NCBI RefSeq assembly: GCF_004379255.2
Contig: NC_056035.1
Location: 25,234,502 to 25,298,501, forward strand
DNA length: 64,000 nt
DNA from: Salvia splendens
Taxonomy: Eukaryota > Streptophyta > Magnoliopsida > Lamiales > Lamiaceae
Direction of reading: 5' to 3'
The notes beneath the pieces were generated by a model. It had not been told where the DNA came from. It saw only the letters and a list, made by a program, of their open reading frames with translations, and searched no databases. A program made the translations under genes and the position numbers. Shown here piece after piece: positions 1-10,661 of this stretch. Positions within the stretch are counted from its first letter, which is position 1. Each line of letters starts with the position of its first letter.

Positions 1-103
1 CAGCAGCGACTTCCAGAACCAGAACCAGTCGTGACTTCCTGCACATCAGCTTCCAGCGCCAGCCCCGCACCTTCCTCACCAACCTCCCAACATCTGTACC
101 CCA
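1..103 (-). other. LINE-1 3' UTR (partial)
   Basis: Sequence downstream of the ORF2 stop of LINE-1. The poly(A) tail and the conserved terminal hairpin seen in LINE-2 and LINE-3 are not reached here. Confidence 0.7.
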
Positions 104-655
104 TCAAAACCGAAAATTCGGTAACCCTAGCTGATCCAGTCTACAAAGAGCCTTGACCCGAGGAGGCGCCGTGGAATCCGTAAAGACAACCTGTTCACCA
201 GCCTGCAGTCCAGCCCCAGCCAGGAAATCTGCCGCCTTGTTGCCTTCCCTGAAAATGTGAGACACCTTCCACTCCAAATCATGCAACGGTTTCTTAATTT
301 TTAGCAGATCAGCACAAACCTCCACCGGACCGAGCTGCCCTGATGAAAGCCAGCGCACTACCTTTTCAGCATCCATCTCGATCCACAGCCTGCATCCCTG
401 CTGCTTAGCCAGAGACACTCCAAGGAGGAGAGCCACAACCTCAGCCTCCACACCTGACTTCCTTTCAAAACCTGCAGAAAAGGCAGAAATAATGTCTCCC
501 TTAAAATCCCGCAGAACCCCTCCGCCACCAGCTCTTTGTGTTGTCTGAGAAAAAGCACCATCCACATTGAGCTTCAACCATCCCGCATCTGGAGGCCTCC
601 ACTGCACCCTCCCCACTGCCCTCCTTCTAACCTTACGTACCCCATCAGCCATCAC
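104..655 (-). pseudogene. LINE-1 ORF2 C-terminus: RNase H domain
   Basis: About 183 codons of RNase H fold that would remove RNA from the RNA-DNA hybrid made during retrotransposition. Visible catalytic positions are the first Asp in LNVDGAF, Glu in GVEAEVVALL, Asp in IEMDAEKVV and the last Asp in GNKAADFLAG. It ends in the motif GLPNFRF, which LINE-2 also has; LINE-3 ends in GMPSFRF, so the stop is natural. The stretch is open, but a stop separates it from the zinc-binding region upstream (662-1951), so I call it part of a broken ORF2. The apparent start codon has no special meaning because the domain belongs to a longer polyprotein. Confidence 0.9.
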
Positions 656-661
656 CCCCAG

Positions 662-1951
662 TTACGGGTAGCAGTTCTCCCAACTTTCTGGATCTAACAC
701 CTTAGCCAAAATCAAGTTTCTCAAGTGAGAAGTAACCCTCCTAATCACATTCTCCACTTCAAAAACTTTCTCCCGGTGCACATTTTCATTTCTTTCCGAC
801 CAGATAAACCATAAAATCAAGCAAGGAATAATGGTGCATAGATGGTACCCAGCCCGAATTCCCAAATGTCTTTGCCACCACCTAAATCTCAATTCAATGT
901 TCTCCCCTTCTTCCATGAAAGGCGGGACCTGTGGGAACCACCTCACAAAATGTTGCCACACTCTTCTAGCTGCCTCGCCATTAACAAATAGGTGTAATCT
1001 TGACTCAACCTGCGGCTTTTCACAACATCTACATTTCGATGCAAGAGAAATTCCCCTCCATTGCATCTTTGCATCTACAGGAATCCTATTTGCCAGAAGA
1101 CGCCAAAGGAACATCGAAATTGATAATCCAATGTTTTTACCCCAAATCATTTCAAAAATCAGCCTCTTACCTGCTCTATTCCTTACCAACTCCCAAGCCG
1201 AAGCTAATGAGAAATCCCCATTTCCAGAAAGCTTCCAACGTCCCCTATCTCTAGCCCCCCTATCAAAGGGCGTTTGAAGAATCTTCTCAGCAATCTCCTC
1301 CGGAAAACCCTCTTCCTCCACCAGTAGTCTCACCTTTTCTTCATCCCACTGCTCCCCCGCCCAGAGTTCGTTAACTTTCAACGAGGGATATGTTGGGCTT
1401 GAGCTGCACAAGCTTGCAAGGGGTGTATTTAGGACCCAGGAGTCATACCATACATTAATGTTGCCATCTCCAAGAACCCAACGAACCTGCTCCGGACAAA
1501 TATTTCCAACCTTAAACAGCCTCCTCCACATCGGGCTGAACCTGTTTGATCTATACATCACTATCGGGAAGGAGATTGAGCAATACTTCTGGAACATATA
1601 ACGAGCCCACAGAGAATCCTGCTCTCTAAAACACCACCACATCTTGATACTAAAGGCCTCTACTGAATCTGCCAAGCTTCTGATACCCAAACCCCGCTCA
1701 TCGGTAGGGAGGCATACTCTCTGCCATTTAATCCAATGGGTCTTCTTCGAGGAATTACAAGATCCCCACAAAAAGCGAGCCATCACTTGTTCTATCTGCC
1801 TCAACGCCCCCTTTGTAGGATCTAGCACCTGAAAAATATGCATTGGGAGGGCCCCAAGAACACTCCTTATCAAAGTGAGACGACCCACAAAAGACAAATG
1901 CCTATGACTCCAACTATGGATTCTTGCCGATATTTTATCCCGGATAAACAT
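662..1951 (-). pseudogene. LINE-1 ORF2: post-RT zinc-binding (zf-RVT) region
   Basis: Open for 429 codons after the reverse transcriptase. The region holds the plant LINE signature GRLTLIRSVLGALPMHIF and FLWGSCNSSKKTHWIKW near its start, the conserved WELVRNRAGKR and SMFLWRLLANRIPVDAKM blocks, and the Cys-rich CRCCEKPQVESRLHLFVNG zinc-binding motif around residues 305-325. This domain follows RT in plant L1 ORF2 proteins. It is separated from RT by a frame change near 1951-2015 and from RNase H by a stop at 662, both lesions. Confidence 0.88.
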
Positions 1952-3643
1952 GAATAGACTTGTCTTTTTCGGTCCCCGAAAAATAGGAACTCCAAGGTAA
2001 AGGAACGGAAGACTTCATTGCTGAAAACCACTCACCTCTTTCACTTCTCTTGCCCAAGCGATATGCTTCTTATCAAGAAAGAAACAGCTCTTCCCCACGT
2101 TTACTTTTTGTCCCGAGACCACCATGTAATGGTTTAAGCATTCTTTCACCTCTAGAATCGCTGAGCTTTGAGCCTGAGAAAAAATAATAATGTCATCTGC
2201 ATACGCCAAGTGAGAAATCCCCAAGGTATACCTTGCCGTGCGATACATCATATCCTTACGTCCCAAAATGAGGCGATCAAGCAACCTTGATAAATAATCA
2301 GCAGCCAAGACAAACAGAGAGGGAGAGATTGGGTCCCCCTGTCTGAGACCTCGTGTAGACTTGAAAAAGCCAGCCACGCTCCCATTAATTAGAACCGAAA
2401 ACCAACAAGGAGAAATGCAGTTTTCAATAAATCTTACCCATCTGTCCGAGAAGCCCATCTTTCTTAAAACTTTGAGTAAAAACGGCCATTGGACACGATC
2501 ATAAGCTTTCTCCATGTCCAGCTTTAGAACCATATTTGGTGAGGCCACACCTTTCCATATCTTATGGAACATCTCCTTGGCCAATAGCACATTATCGCTT
2601 AGTAGACGCCCTTGGATGAAACCGCTTTGATTAGGAGCAATAATCAAAGGCAAAAGAGGGGCCATCCTTGAAGCAAGGAGCTTGGATATAATCTTATTCA
2701 TTACGTTGCACAAACTAATCGGCCTAAACTCAGCCAATTTTGTAGGGTTTTCCTTTTTTGGAACCAGAACAATTAAAGTTGCCGCAATACCTCTTGGGAT
2801 TTGAGATCCCGCAAATAAGTCCAGCACCGCCGCAGCCACGTCAGCCCCCATGATTTCCCAACAAGCCTGGAAAAAGAGGGCAGAATACCCGTCCGGCCCT
2901 GCTGCGCTTTCTGCATTGATACTAAAGACGGTCTTCCTTATTTCATCTATAGTAGGAGCCCTCTCAAAAAACTCCATGTTCACTTGAGAAGGGAGGGTTG
3001 GGAGGATTTCTAGATCCAGCTCCTCTAAGAATCCCACATCATCTGAAAGAAGACCTTTGAAGAATTTTTCTGCCGAGCTTCGAATATCAACATCTTCAGT
3101 TAGAGTCTGATTTCCATCCTCAATCGAGAGGATTCTTGATTTTACCCATTTTTGTTTTACCCAGCCTTGAAAAAATCTTGTATTTCTGTCTCCCTCCGCC
3201 ATACATTTCAGAGCCGCTTTCTGATGCCAAAAATCTTCCTCCATCTTTAACCTTAACAAAAACTCAGCTGCCGATTTGTTCATTTCTGATCTAAGCTCAG
3301 GAAGAGGGTTCTGCTCATATCTTTCAAGAGCTTCCTTGGCCTCTAATTCGGCTTTTTTCAATCTTTCAAAAATATTTCCAAAAACCACTCGATTCCATAT
3401 TCTCAAGCTCCTCTTAAGCCGGCTAAGTTTGATTTGCACATTAATCATACCACTAGTACCAGTTCCCTCCCTCCAGCACCTTTCAACTTCCTGAAGAAAC
3501 AAGTGATGTCGAACCCACATATTTTGGAACCGAAAGGATGGCTTTATTCTAGGACCCGGGACTTGACATCTCACCAAAAGCGGGCAATGATCAGACAGAA
3601 TTCTGGGAAGGTTTGTTACTCTAGAAGACTCAAACATACTCGC
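1952..3643 (-). pseudogene. LINE-1 ORF2: reverse transcriptase
   Basis: The open stretch 3637 to 2015 (540 codons) holds a full LINE-type reverse transcriptase. It has an endonuclease-RT linker rich in charged residues, the PVPKKENPTKLAEFRPISLCNV block, motif A with LKLDMEKAYDRV, the RQGDPISPSLF block, and motif C with an intact YADD near position 2200. The RT core looks catalytically intact by motif, but the protein is cut from its endonuclease by a TAG near 3641 and from the zinc-binding region by a frame change near 1951-2015. It would copy LINE RNA onto a nicked genomic target. Confidence 0.92.
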
Positions 3644-4249
3644 CTATCCTTCACCTATGAGAACTCGGTCTAGCCTTTCAAAATTTTCCCCCCTTTCCCA
3701 AGTAAATTTGGGTCCATCCGCACCCAAATCAAGGAGCTGGCAGTCACTAATAGTTTCAGCAAATTCCAGCATTTCTTTGATTTTCCTTCCCTGCCTCCGT
3801 ACAATTCCCTGTCTCTCCTCTTCCGAAACAAAAATATTGAAATCACCCCCCACCAACTAGGGAAGGCCATCTATCTTTGCTGCAAGATCCCGAAGCTTAT
3901 CCCACATTCCCCTCCTTCCCACCTTAGAACTTTTACCATAGGCAACAGAAATGAAAAAGGGAGCAGGAAGAAAAGGGGAAACATATCTGCCGTGGAGAAC
4001 TTGATCTGAGTCATCCCATCCATCCACCTTAATGCCCTCAGCAACAAACAGCCAAATTTGCCCATTACAATTAGAACCTTTAAATTGCAAGCCAAACACC
4101 CTGCTGAAAAAGTCCGGTCTAGGAGCAACAAGTGGTTCAATGATTGCTAAAACATAAATTCTATTCTCCTTCACCAATCTCTTGATGATGCTCTGGGTGT
4201 TTACATTGGCAACTCCCCGAGCATTCCAAATCAGAATATTAAGCGACAT
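3644..4249 (-). pseudogene. LINE-1 ORF2 N-terminus: APE-type endonuclease
   Basis: The ORF2 start is the ATG at 4249-4247, opening with MSLNILIWNARG as in LINE-2. The apurinic-type endonuclease residues are visible in order: Asn in WNARG, Glu in AIIEPL, the SVAYGKS block, Asp and Asn in GGDFN, Asp in LDRVLI, and SDHCPLL, which runs into the next open stretch. Two TAG stops replace Trp codons found in LINE-2, one after KIDGLP near 3857 and one after LIGEG near 3644. The enzyme would nick target DNA to prime reverse transcription. This copy cannot make it whole. Confidence 0.9.
4239..4249 (-). promoter_or_regulatory. ORF1/ORF2 overlap, ATGTCGCTTAA
   Basis: On the minus strand the ORF2 start ATG and the ORF1 stop TAA lie in one 11-base string in different frames. 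LINE-2 has the identical string at 59905-59915. Conservation between two diverged copies suggests a coupled stop-restart mode of ORF2 translation; that function is inference. Confidence 0.7.
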
Positions 4250-6778
4250 GAGAAACCTCAGCCACCAAAGCCCCTGCATTAGTTCTGCCCTTCTTTAACA
4301 CTTTTTCTCCCTCAATCTTTAAGACATCCCTAGCAGCCCCCCTTTTCTCCACCACTTGGACCTGCTGCATTTCAGAGTCAAGGTCCAAATCTTCACCCTC
4401 AACCCCACCTGACTCCTCTTCATAAGCCTCGGGGTCAAAGTCCCCATTTGGAAGCATCTTCAAATACCACGGCTTAGACGACAGCCCCCGAACAGGAGCC
4501 CCCAAGGAAGCCTCATCCGAGCCCAAGGAGGAAGAAGACAGAGCCGCAAACCTGTTGGCCGAGGTCTGCAGAGAAAGGCCCTCAAGCCCACCCCCTCCTA
4601 CCACACCTTCTAAACTGCCCTTGCCACCTTCCCGAGGCCATGAACCAGACTCCAAGCCAAGCCTCCCAGGGAGAACTCAGCCGAGCCTACCCTCGGGAAA
4701 AAGCCGCCAAGCAGCCCACTTCCTCCCCCATCAGCCGAACCCCTCCTTGAACCACCCCCAACCCCCTGACCTCCTTCCCCAGCAAACCCCTCCTGCAACC
4801 CTGAGCCCCCCTTCCCCTGCCTCCCTCGTCTCCTTCCTTGAAGTTGAAAACCCCCCTCATCCTGTCCCAGCCTGCTCCCGACCTCCACAACAACACCCCC
4901 AGGCGTATCCTTGCACTTTCCCACATGCGGAACTCCCAACCCCTGAGGAACATCAGCCCCACTCTCCCCCATCCGAGAGCTCTCAACATCAGGCCTATTA
5001 AAAGCCCTACGCACCGGCTTCTCCCTGCTACCATTTGCATAACACACCTCACTAGAATGACCCACGTGCTTACATTCATGGCAGAAAAGAGGAATACGGT
5101 TCCATCTAACTGACTGTCTTATCTCCCTCCCCTGTATGTTTAGGATGATCTCTTGAACCTGCGTTTTGGAGATGTCTATTTCAATGCAAAGCCTCGCAAA
5201 GGACAATCTAGAACGAGATATTGTTGCATGATCCACCAATAAAGGTTCACCAAGAAGCCCTCCAATCGCAAACAATGCCGACTTTTCAAACAAATGAATG
5301 GGAAGCCCTATCAAGTTGCACCATACCGCCGCAATAGGGGATTCAAAAAACGGATCAAAACCTGTTGTCCATTTAAACACTCTCATGGGGTGACGATCCA
5401 GAAACCAAACCGGCATCCCATTAGGCCCATTTAACAGTTTAGCATAATCCTCAACCAAGGAGAATTGAATTAGCACATGCTTAGCATTTATAAATTTCCA
5501 CGAAAACTCACCCTTGAATTTCATGCCCATGAAAGCCCTCTGTATGTGAAGAGACGAGGGAATAGAATGAGAAAATTTTCCCACGATCGCAAAGCCCATC
5601 TTCTCCACCAAATAAGAGGTCTCCGCACTTGAAAATTGGATTGAAGGAAGCCCACAGCTTTCCCCCGGTACACCCATTTTCCTGATCTTCACTGGATCAA
5701 AGCTCACTGGCACCTTCCCCCCCCATGTTCACCCCATCTGCCACAGCCACTTTGAAGAGCTTTGTCCCAGACCAACTGTTGCCATGGTTCTTCGAGCTCG
5801 AGCCTTCCTTGTTACTGTTTAGGTTCACCTTGACCGAAGAATCAATCACCCTAGGAACCTCTCTCCCTCCCATTCCTATGATCCTCTCTTTCTCTTTAGC
5901 AACCCTAAGGTTATCCTTGCTCAGCGCGGGAAAATTCTCAATAACTCCCTTTCCCTTATCCCCCTCCGAACCCCCCTTCAGCATTTGACTATCCATCCCT
6001 CCATACTTATCTACACTTTAAGGGGCTAGCTCACCAATATAAGCCATCTCCTGTAGAGGTTGTGCAGAAATAAGATCCAGAGCCAGATCAGAAAGCGGTC
6101 CTGTCGGAATAACTTCTGCCTGTCCCACAAGCTGAGATTCCCCAGATATCACAGTATCCACACCACAAACCCCTACCTCCCTCTCCTCAACCCCAGACCC
6201 TGAACCAACAACCATCTCCCCTACATCAAAAATTACCATAGCACTATCATCTCCCTCGCCAGCCCCACAACCGTCCAACTCCAGACCACCCAGAGACCCC
6301 TCCCCAAAATCCTGAGCATTAGCATTCAAATCTTCCACCATCTCTACCCCATCCCCCTCCAAAGCCCCATCTCCAGCCAACCCCTCCCCACACCCATTAT
6401 CTTCCCTCAGCACATCCTTCTCTTCCGGAATCGGTTCCATAACCTGCAAAATATTCCCCCCCGCCTTCTTTTTTCCAGAAAACAACCTCAGATCAGAACC
6501 ATTAAATCCCTTCGATCTCGATTGTCGCAGCGCCTTACCCTTCAAGCCCCCTTTCCTCATTTCCGCCATTCTCATCAAAGGCGATTTCGGTCTTGGACAA
6601 ACGTTGCGACCGCGAGTCGAGGTAACCCGTGGCAGTTTCGATCTCTCTATCTCCTGACCTCGGGCAATTTTGTGTCACCAACCAAAGGCAAATTTTCATG
6701 CCCCTCACTCTCCGGAAGAGGATCCCCTGACCCCGCAACCATACCCAGCACCTCCCCCATTTCTCCCGACTCCGCCAT
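4239..6778 (-). pseudogene. LINE-1 ORF1: DUF4283-like RNA-binding protein with CCHC knuckle
   Basis: The likely start is the ATG at 6778 (MAESGEMGEV). The N-terminal part is acidic and low in complexity. A frameshift occurs near 6650, since the matching frame resumes as RPKSPLMRMAEM as in LINE-2. A TAA is at 6018-6020 and further frame changes lie near 5700 and 4650. The core at 5713-4610 holds the DUF4283-like domain (VGKFSHSIPS, NAKHVLIQF, RVFKWTTGFDPFFESPIAAVW) and a zinc knuckle of C-x2-C-x4-H-x4-C form (CHECKHVGHSSEVC), followed by a Gly/Arg-rich tract. The C-terminus YLKMLPNGD is shared with LINE-2. The protein would coat LINE RNA. Confidence 0.85.
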
Positions 6779-7062
6779 CTTAGATCCCTAAAGCGTCTCC
6801 GGCGACCCAACGACAATCGCTAGAACACGTAGGGAGAAAATGGCAAGCCGAACAGCTATCAGACGGAAAAGGGAGACCCAGCAGTTCAAACAAAAGTCGG
6901 AAACAAGAATCAGGAAACTGAAAATGGAAAGCACAGAGAAAACGGAATGAACAGAGGAATCGGAAAGCACAGTGCAAACGGAAATGAAACCAGACGCAAA
7001 ATCAGTCAGTGTGTGAAAATCGCACACACTGAAGGTGAAATCGCCTCATTCTTCACTGAAGC
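6779..7062 (-). other. LINE-1 5' UTR with hairpin at 7007-7031
   Basis: Non-coding leader between the 5' end and the ORF1 start. It contains a perfect 9-bp inverted repeat, CAGTGTGTG and CACACACTG, around a 7-base loop. LINE-2 has the same hairpin with one mismatch at 61512-61534. No other open frame in this stretch is supported. Confidence 0.6.
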
Positions 7063-7077
7063 TCTCCTTGTTGGCCA

Positions 7078-7096
7078 AGTAAACCCAAATATACAG
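7078..7096. repeat. Left TSD of E1 (19 bp)
   Basis: agtaaacccaaatatacag here is repeated exactly at 55034-55052, directly after an A-run. This defines the outer boundary of the 48-kb nest and shows LINE-type insertion of E1. Confidence 0.97.
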
Positions 7097-7199
7097 TTTG
7101 TAATTTTTAGTGAGAGAAGCTCTCCCTTCTCTCTTGAATTCACCCTCTCTCCCTCCCTCCCCTTTGAGGGAGGTGAAATGTGATTGTTGCATCCGACAC

Positions 7200-7611
7200 A
7201 TGGTGAAGTCCGGTGATAAGTCATCGGAGGGGGATGCCGCGGCCTTGACACACTCGGCGCAGCCCCTCTCCTCACCGGAATGGAACTTCCACGCAATTGC
7301 ACGGGCAAAAACGAAAAGGGTTGGCACGCCACACCCGGAGAAAGCACAACGAGCCATCTAACGTGCCGGTCTTGAATTTGGTTCAGGGGTTTGTAGGGCT
7401 AAGAAGAAGATGGTCTTTGAAATGGCGGATAATCTTCTCGCCGAACTCTTTGGTGAGGGGAAGGGGTCGCCGGAAAATGAGCAAGCCCTTGTTGAGGAGA
7501 TGTTGAGCTCTTTAGCTCAAATGGCTAAAGAAGGGAGTGCACCGGCGTGTGAAAGGGAAAGAACCGACGGCGAGGGGGTGGCCGGAATGTCACCGGCGCC
7601 GACTAGCCGGA
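7200..7611 (+). pseudogene. E1 ORF1-like gene, N-terminal part
   Basis: Starts at the ATG at 7200-7202, at the same place as in E2 and E3 (MVK then an acidic, Gly-rich stretch). Recognisable blocks are KRVGTPHPEKAQRA, the FEMADNLLAELFGEGKGSPENEQAL helix-like segment and ALAQMAKEGSAPACERE. An early TAA follows QRAI near 7361, and the FEMADNL block continues in another frame, so at least two lesions are present. The gene is then interrupted by D at the CCGGA site. The N-terminal region has no known domain that I recognise; the RNA-binding core is in the 3' segment. Confidence 0.82.
7607..7611. repeat. Left TSD of D, CCGGA
   Basis: The same five bases are at 53172-53176, directly after the 3' LTR end TATATCA. 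D is therefore one insertion spanning 7612-53171. Confidence 0.9.
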
Positions 7612-7838
7612 TGATGGAGACACACCCAAGCTGATCTACAAGGACAAGAAGATGGATCCATTGATCATTCAAAGTGGGCCAATTACAAGAGCTAGAGCTA
7701 AGAAGATAAAGGAGTCCATGTTGCTTTTAGTTGCTGAAATAAAAACCCAATTCCAATACCATTCTACCTTTGGCCAAGTGGTGAATATTATTCAAGTTAG
7801 TGGGCAGCCCAAGGCATGAAGTTTGGAGGCACTACATA
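7612..7838 (+). mobile_element. D 5' LTR, left part (contains integrase C-terminus coding)
   Basis: Begins TGATGGAGAC, matching the D 3' LTR at 49953. It encodes the same tail as the D polyprotein (PITRARAKKIKESMLL), ending at a TGA at 7817-7819. It is cut at 7838 by element A and resumes at 21365. Joined length is 772 bp, against 771 bp for the 3' LTR. Because this coding stretch sits in the 5' LTR, upstream of the primer site, it is not translated with the polyprotein here; it is present because the LTR itself carries the end of the integrase reading frame. Confidence 0.92.
7834..7838. repeat. Left TSD of A, ACATA
   Basis: Matches 21360-21364, right after the A 3' LTR. The uninterrupted D 3' LTR at 50160-50190 shows the empty site. 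Confidence 0.95.
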
Positions 7839-8668
7839 TGTAACGCCCCACTTTTCGAACCCTAATTTTGGAACCCTAAGACGTTGCATTTATTGCTTTG
7901 ATTGTCACGAATTAAATGATGAATTGTTATGTGATTGATTCGATGACCTAATTTTGATTTGACCTAGTCAATTTTGTTGATTTTATGGCGTGGCTTAAAT
8001 TAATTGATGTGGAATGAAATATATTGCGGTGAATTATATTTTTAAGGGGAGCGAGATTTAAGATAGAGTCATAAATATTTACCTTGTCCTTTTATTGTGG
8101 AAATATTGGCCACTACCAAATTATTGGAGAGAAATTCTATTTCTTGGATTTAATTATTTGTTTTGGGATAATTATCCAAATTAAATCCTAAAGCCTAATT
8201 ACCTTACTTCCTTCTCGATAAAAATCGGCCCCTATTATTTTCTTAGGGGGATTCGAAATCTCTTAATTTGTAGGAGAAGGAAATTATTCATTATTTATTT
8301 TGATCCCTTAATTATTTCTTTCCATGTTTTAATTGGAATGTCCTAGCAAATCTTTCCCTACTCTATTTTATTAAAGATTTGGAAATTATTCCTTGTGGGA
8401 GGAATATTTCACACGCCTACTATCATATTATTTGGGAGGATTTTTATTAATTTTCCTGCTCCGTATTATTTTATTCTACTCCGTGAAAACACCAAATTTA
8501 AATCAAAGGCTAATTAAATAGCCATGATTTTTGAAATATTCTCCTTATTTCTCCATCAATTACACGCCAATTACCTCCATCAAATCTCCCCAATTCTCTC
8601 CCATCTTTATTGTGATTATTCTCCAATTATTCTCTAATTAATTGGGAGATATTCTATTCCCTAAACTT

Positions 8669-8676
8669 TATAAATA
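8669..8676 (+). promoter_or_regulatory. TATA box in A 5' LTR
   Basis: TATAAATA within an AT-rich run; the same box is at 19384-19391 in the 3' LTR. Likely pol II promoter core, marking U3/R. Confidence 0.6.
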
Positions 8677-10192
8677 AAAGACTCCTAAACCCTACCTCAA
8701 ATCACACGCCTCCCACCTCAATCACACGCCCCCTCCCTCTTCTCCACTCTCCCACACTTGTTCTTCTACTCTACTCAAGATCCTTTCGAAGTTTCCAAGA
8801 GATTGTTGAAGAAGCAAGATTTTTATTCGTTCCTACCGTTTGTTTCGTCCAAGAGAGGTAAAAATCAGACCCTATTCTTCATTCCTCCCCATCTAAACAT
8901 TCTTTGACTCCCTCATGCATGTAGAGAGTGTAGGGATTTCAAATCTAAGGGATTCAATCGGTGGGAATTTGTGTGTGTATGTTTGATTGCGCTTTGAATG
9001 AATTTGTTTGATGAATTAAAGAATCTATGGTGAATGATGTATGATGTTATGAGAGCATGAGTATAAGGACCCTTTTGAGCATGTTTGTGTGTTAAACCCA
9101 TGAAAAGGTTGATTTTGAATAAATAGGGATAAACCCTAATTTGAATTTTTGAAGGCATGAAAAGCTGTAAGTTCGGACAGTATGTTACGACATGCATTTT
9201 ACCGACCAAATGTACTCCGATTTGATCGATTTTTTTTCCTGAGTAAATGTCTTGATGTCTTCTATGTTGTGTGTGAATTTCAACTCATTTGGATAAAATA
9301 TGGATTTTTGGTGAATTTTTAAAGTTGACTGCGCATTTCTGGCTGAAAATGTTTTCTCGACCAGTAAGTTATGTTGTCCTTTTTGACCGACCAAAAAGGG
9401 GTATTTTGATATGAAATTTAAACTGGAAGTTAGTTGATGAGTCTACTGCATTGTGGTAAAGTTTTAGCCCCAAGGGTAGTCGTGTGAAATTATAATAATT
9501 TTTATAAAATGGTTGAGCAGTGCTGCCAGATCTCTATCTTGACAAAAACACTATGTTGTTATAAGTGAATTACTTGATTGATATATGTGATGACACGATG
9601 CGCTGTTCAAAGGGGGGGAAAAGGGAAAACGATAGAGACATGCATAATATTAAGTCGATGGTTGTGACTGATAAGATATATATATTATCAAAAGGTAATA
9701 ACTCGTGCGATGCGTGATAACAAAGGGAAAGCAGTAGTCGAAATCTAAACGGTCGAGGTGGGCTTCTTTTCTACCCTACATTTTTGTGGGTTTTCTTTTA
9801 CTAAAATCTTTTACGTATGACTGTGGAGCTATAAGGGTGGTTTAAAGCGATTATCATGCCGTGATTTGTTTTAACGTGCCTATCTGATGTGGCTGTTGCC
9901 ACTGTTATATAAATCGAATTCGGGTCCTCGTAGGGCCGCAAACCCTACTTGGATTAGTGTACACCTATGGTAGACTGTGTGCTAGCGTACGGGCTGGCCG
10001 GTCTAGTGACCTGGTTTTCGGCCGCATTCCTTGTCATGTATTGGCAGATATGGTTGATGACGATGGGGAAAAATGACTGCGCAGTCGCTATTTTGAACAA
10101 TGGAAAATATTTTGGTGCCTCGGGCCTTTATAAAGCTCAAACCCCGATGGTTACCTACAAATGGCATGATAATATGTACTCTTATTTAAAAT

Positions 10193-10270
10193 GTTTTCGG
10201 CATGAGCCACTGAGTATTTTCAAAAGTACTCAGACCTGCATATGTTTTCTCTATGTGCAGGTTGAGCAGC
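10193..10270 (+). promoter_or_regulatory. Conserved LTR core with GAGTA/TACTC hairpin (A 5' LTR)
   Basis: The block has the order TTTTCGGCATGAGCC, GAGTA...TACTC, CCTGCATAT, then a pyrimidine run, and TGTGCAGGTTGAGC. It recurs at 20907-20982 in A and in all three C LTRs (27440-27515, 36423-36498, 45396-45470). A and C LTRs are otherwise strongly diverged, so this block is under constraint. Confidence 0.7.
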
Positions 10271-10602
10271 GACGAGCGGTTGGTGGTGTTGAGCAGGAAT
10301 TAATAATAAACTATGGTCGTTTTGAAACTCCGAGTGTCGTCGTGTCTTCACACATGACGTCACTCTTCTCTTGGATGCTTCCGCTGTGATGTTTGCTTTA
10401 CATACTTTTTATTTAAATTCAAAAACTGTTTCATTTGAGATATTTGCAAACTCGTTACTTATTTTGAATAAATGCTAAACCCTTAGTCATTTACTTGTTG
10501 AACATAAATACTTTTGGTTGTTTTATTTATTAAACTTAAATTCTTGGTCAAACTCTTGTTGAAAACCCTAGTCTTCTATGCCTGTCCATTAAGCCCCTTT
10601 AA

Positions 10603-10645
10603 GTCACGATCGCCCGCTTTTATTAACCCTAGGGGCGGTCGTGAT
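10603..10645. repeat. Inverted repeat at U5 end of A 5' LTR
   Basis: GTCACGATCGCCC pairs with GGGCGGTCGTGAT, with two mismatches, directly before the primer site. Homologous arms close the C LTRs (27985-28031, 36968-37014, 45918-45964). Confidence 0.7.
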
Positions 10646-10649
10646 AGTT

Positions 10650-10661
10650 TGGTATTAGAGC
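10650..10661 (+). promoter_or_regulatory. Primer binding site of A
   Basis: TGGTATTAGAGC, three bases after the LTR end. It is one base off the TGGTATCAGAGC complement of initiator-Met tRNA seen in C, where minus-strand DNA synthesis would start. Confidence 0.85.

Larger units (their letters stand above)
1..7062 (-). mobile_element. LINE-1: L1-type LINE with C-terminal RNase H, 3' end outside window
   Basis: Non-LTR retrotransposon read right to left: 5' UTR, ORF1 (DUF4283-like domain and CCHC knuckle), ORF2 (APE-type endonuclease, reverse transcriptase, zinc-binding RVT domain, RNase H). The 5' boundary near 7062 is set by comparison with LINE-2, whose 5' end is fixed by a TSD; both begin a few tens of bases before a shared hairpin. 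The poly(A) end would lie left of position 1, so its TSD cannot be checked. ORF1 and ORF2 carry stops and frameshifts, so the copy is inactive. Plant L1 elements with this RNase H are an established group. Copying would occur by target-primed reverse transcription in the nucleus. Confidence 0.93.
7097..7611 (+). mobile_element. E1 (ORF1-only LINE derivative), 5' part
   Basis: First segment of E1; the rest lies at 53172-55033, after element D. It opens with a pyrimidine-rich 5' UTR (gctctcccttctctct) that matches E2 closely and E3 over the first bases. Joined at the CCGGA duplication, the two parts give an element of about 2372 bp, the same size as E2. E1 is the oldest layer of the nest. Confidence 0.93.
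7839..10646 (+). mobile_element. A 5' LTR (Tekay-like Ty3/gypsy)
   Basis: A 2808-bp LTR starting TGTAACGCCCC. It is paired with 18598-21359 (2762 bp). It ends GTGATA where its partner ends GTGACA, so the terminal CA is mutated. Against the right copy it holds an extra 44 bp near 8186-8229, flanked by CCTA microhomology, which suggests a deletion in the partner. A TATA box, the conserved hairpin core and a terminal inverted repeat are listed separately. Long LTRs starting TGTAAC, a Met primer site and the polyprotein below fit the Tekay/Del lineage. The 140-codon open frame at 9967-10389 is not a supported gene. Confidence 0.95.

Noticed and set aside
4555..5001. 148-codon Pro/Ser-rich open frame on the plus strand
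   Set aside because: It is antisense to the Gly/Arg-rich part of LINE-1 ORF1; low-complexity codons create the open frame.
7097..7611. First read as an independent truncated E copy, separate from 53172-55033
   Set aside because: The 19-bp outer TSD, the CCGGA duplication at the break and the joined length of 2372 bp show that they are one element.
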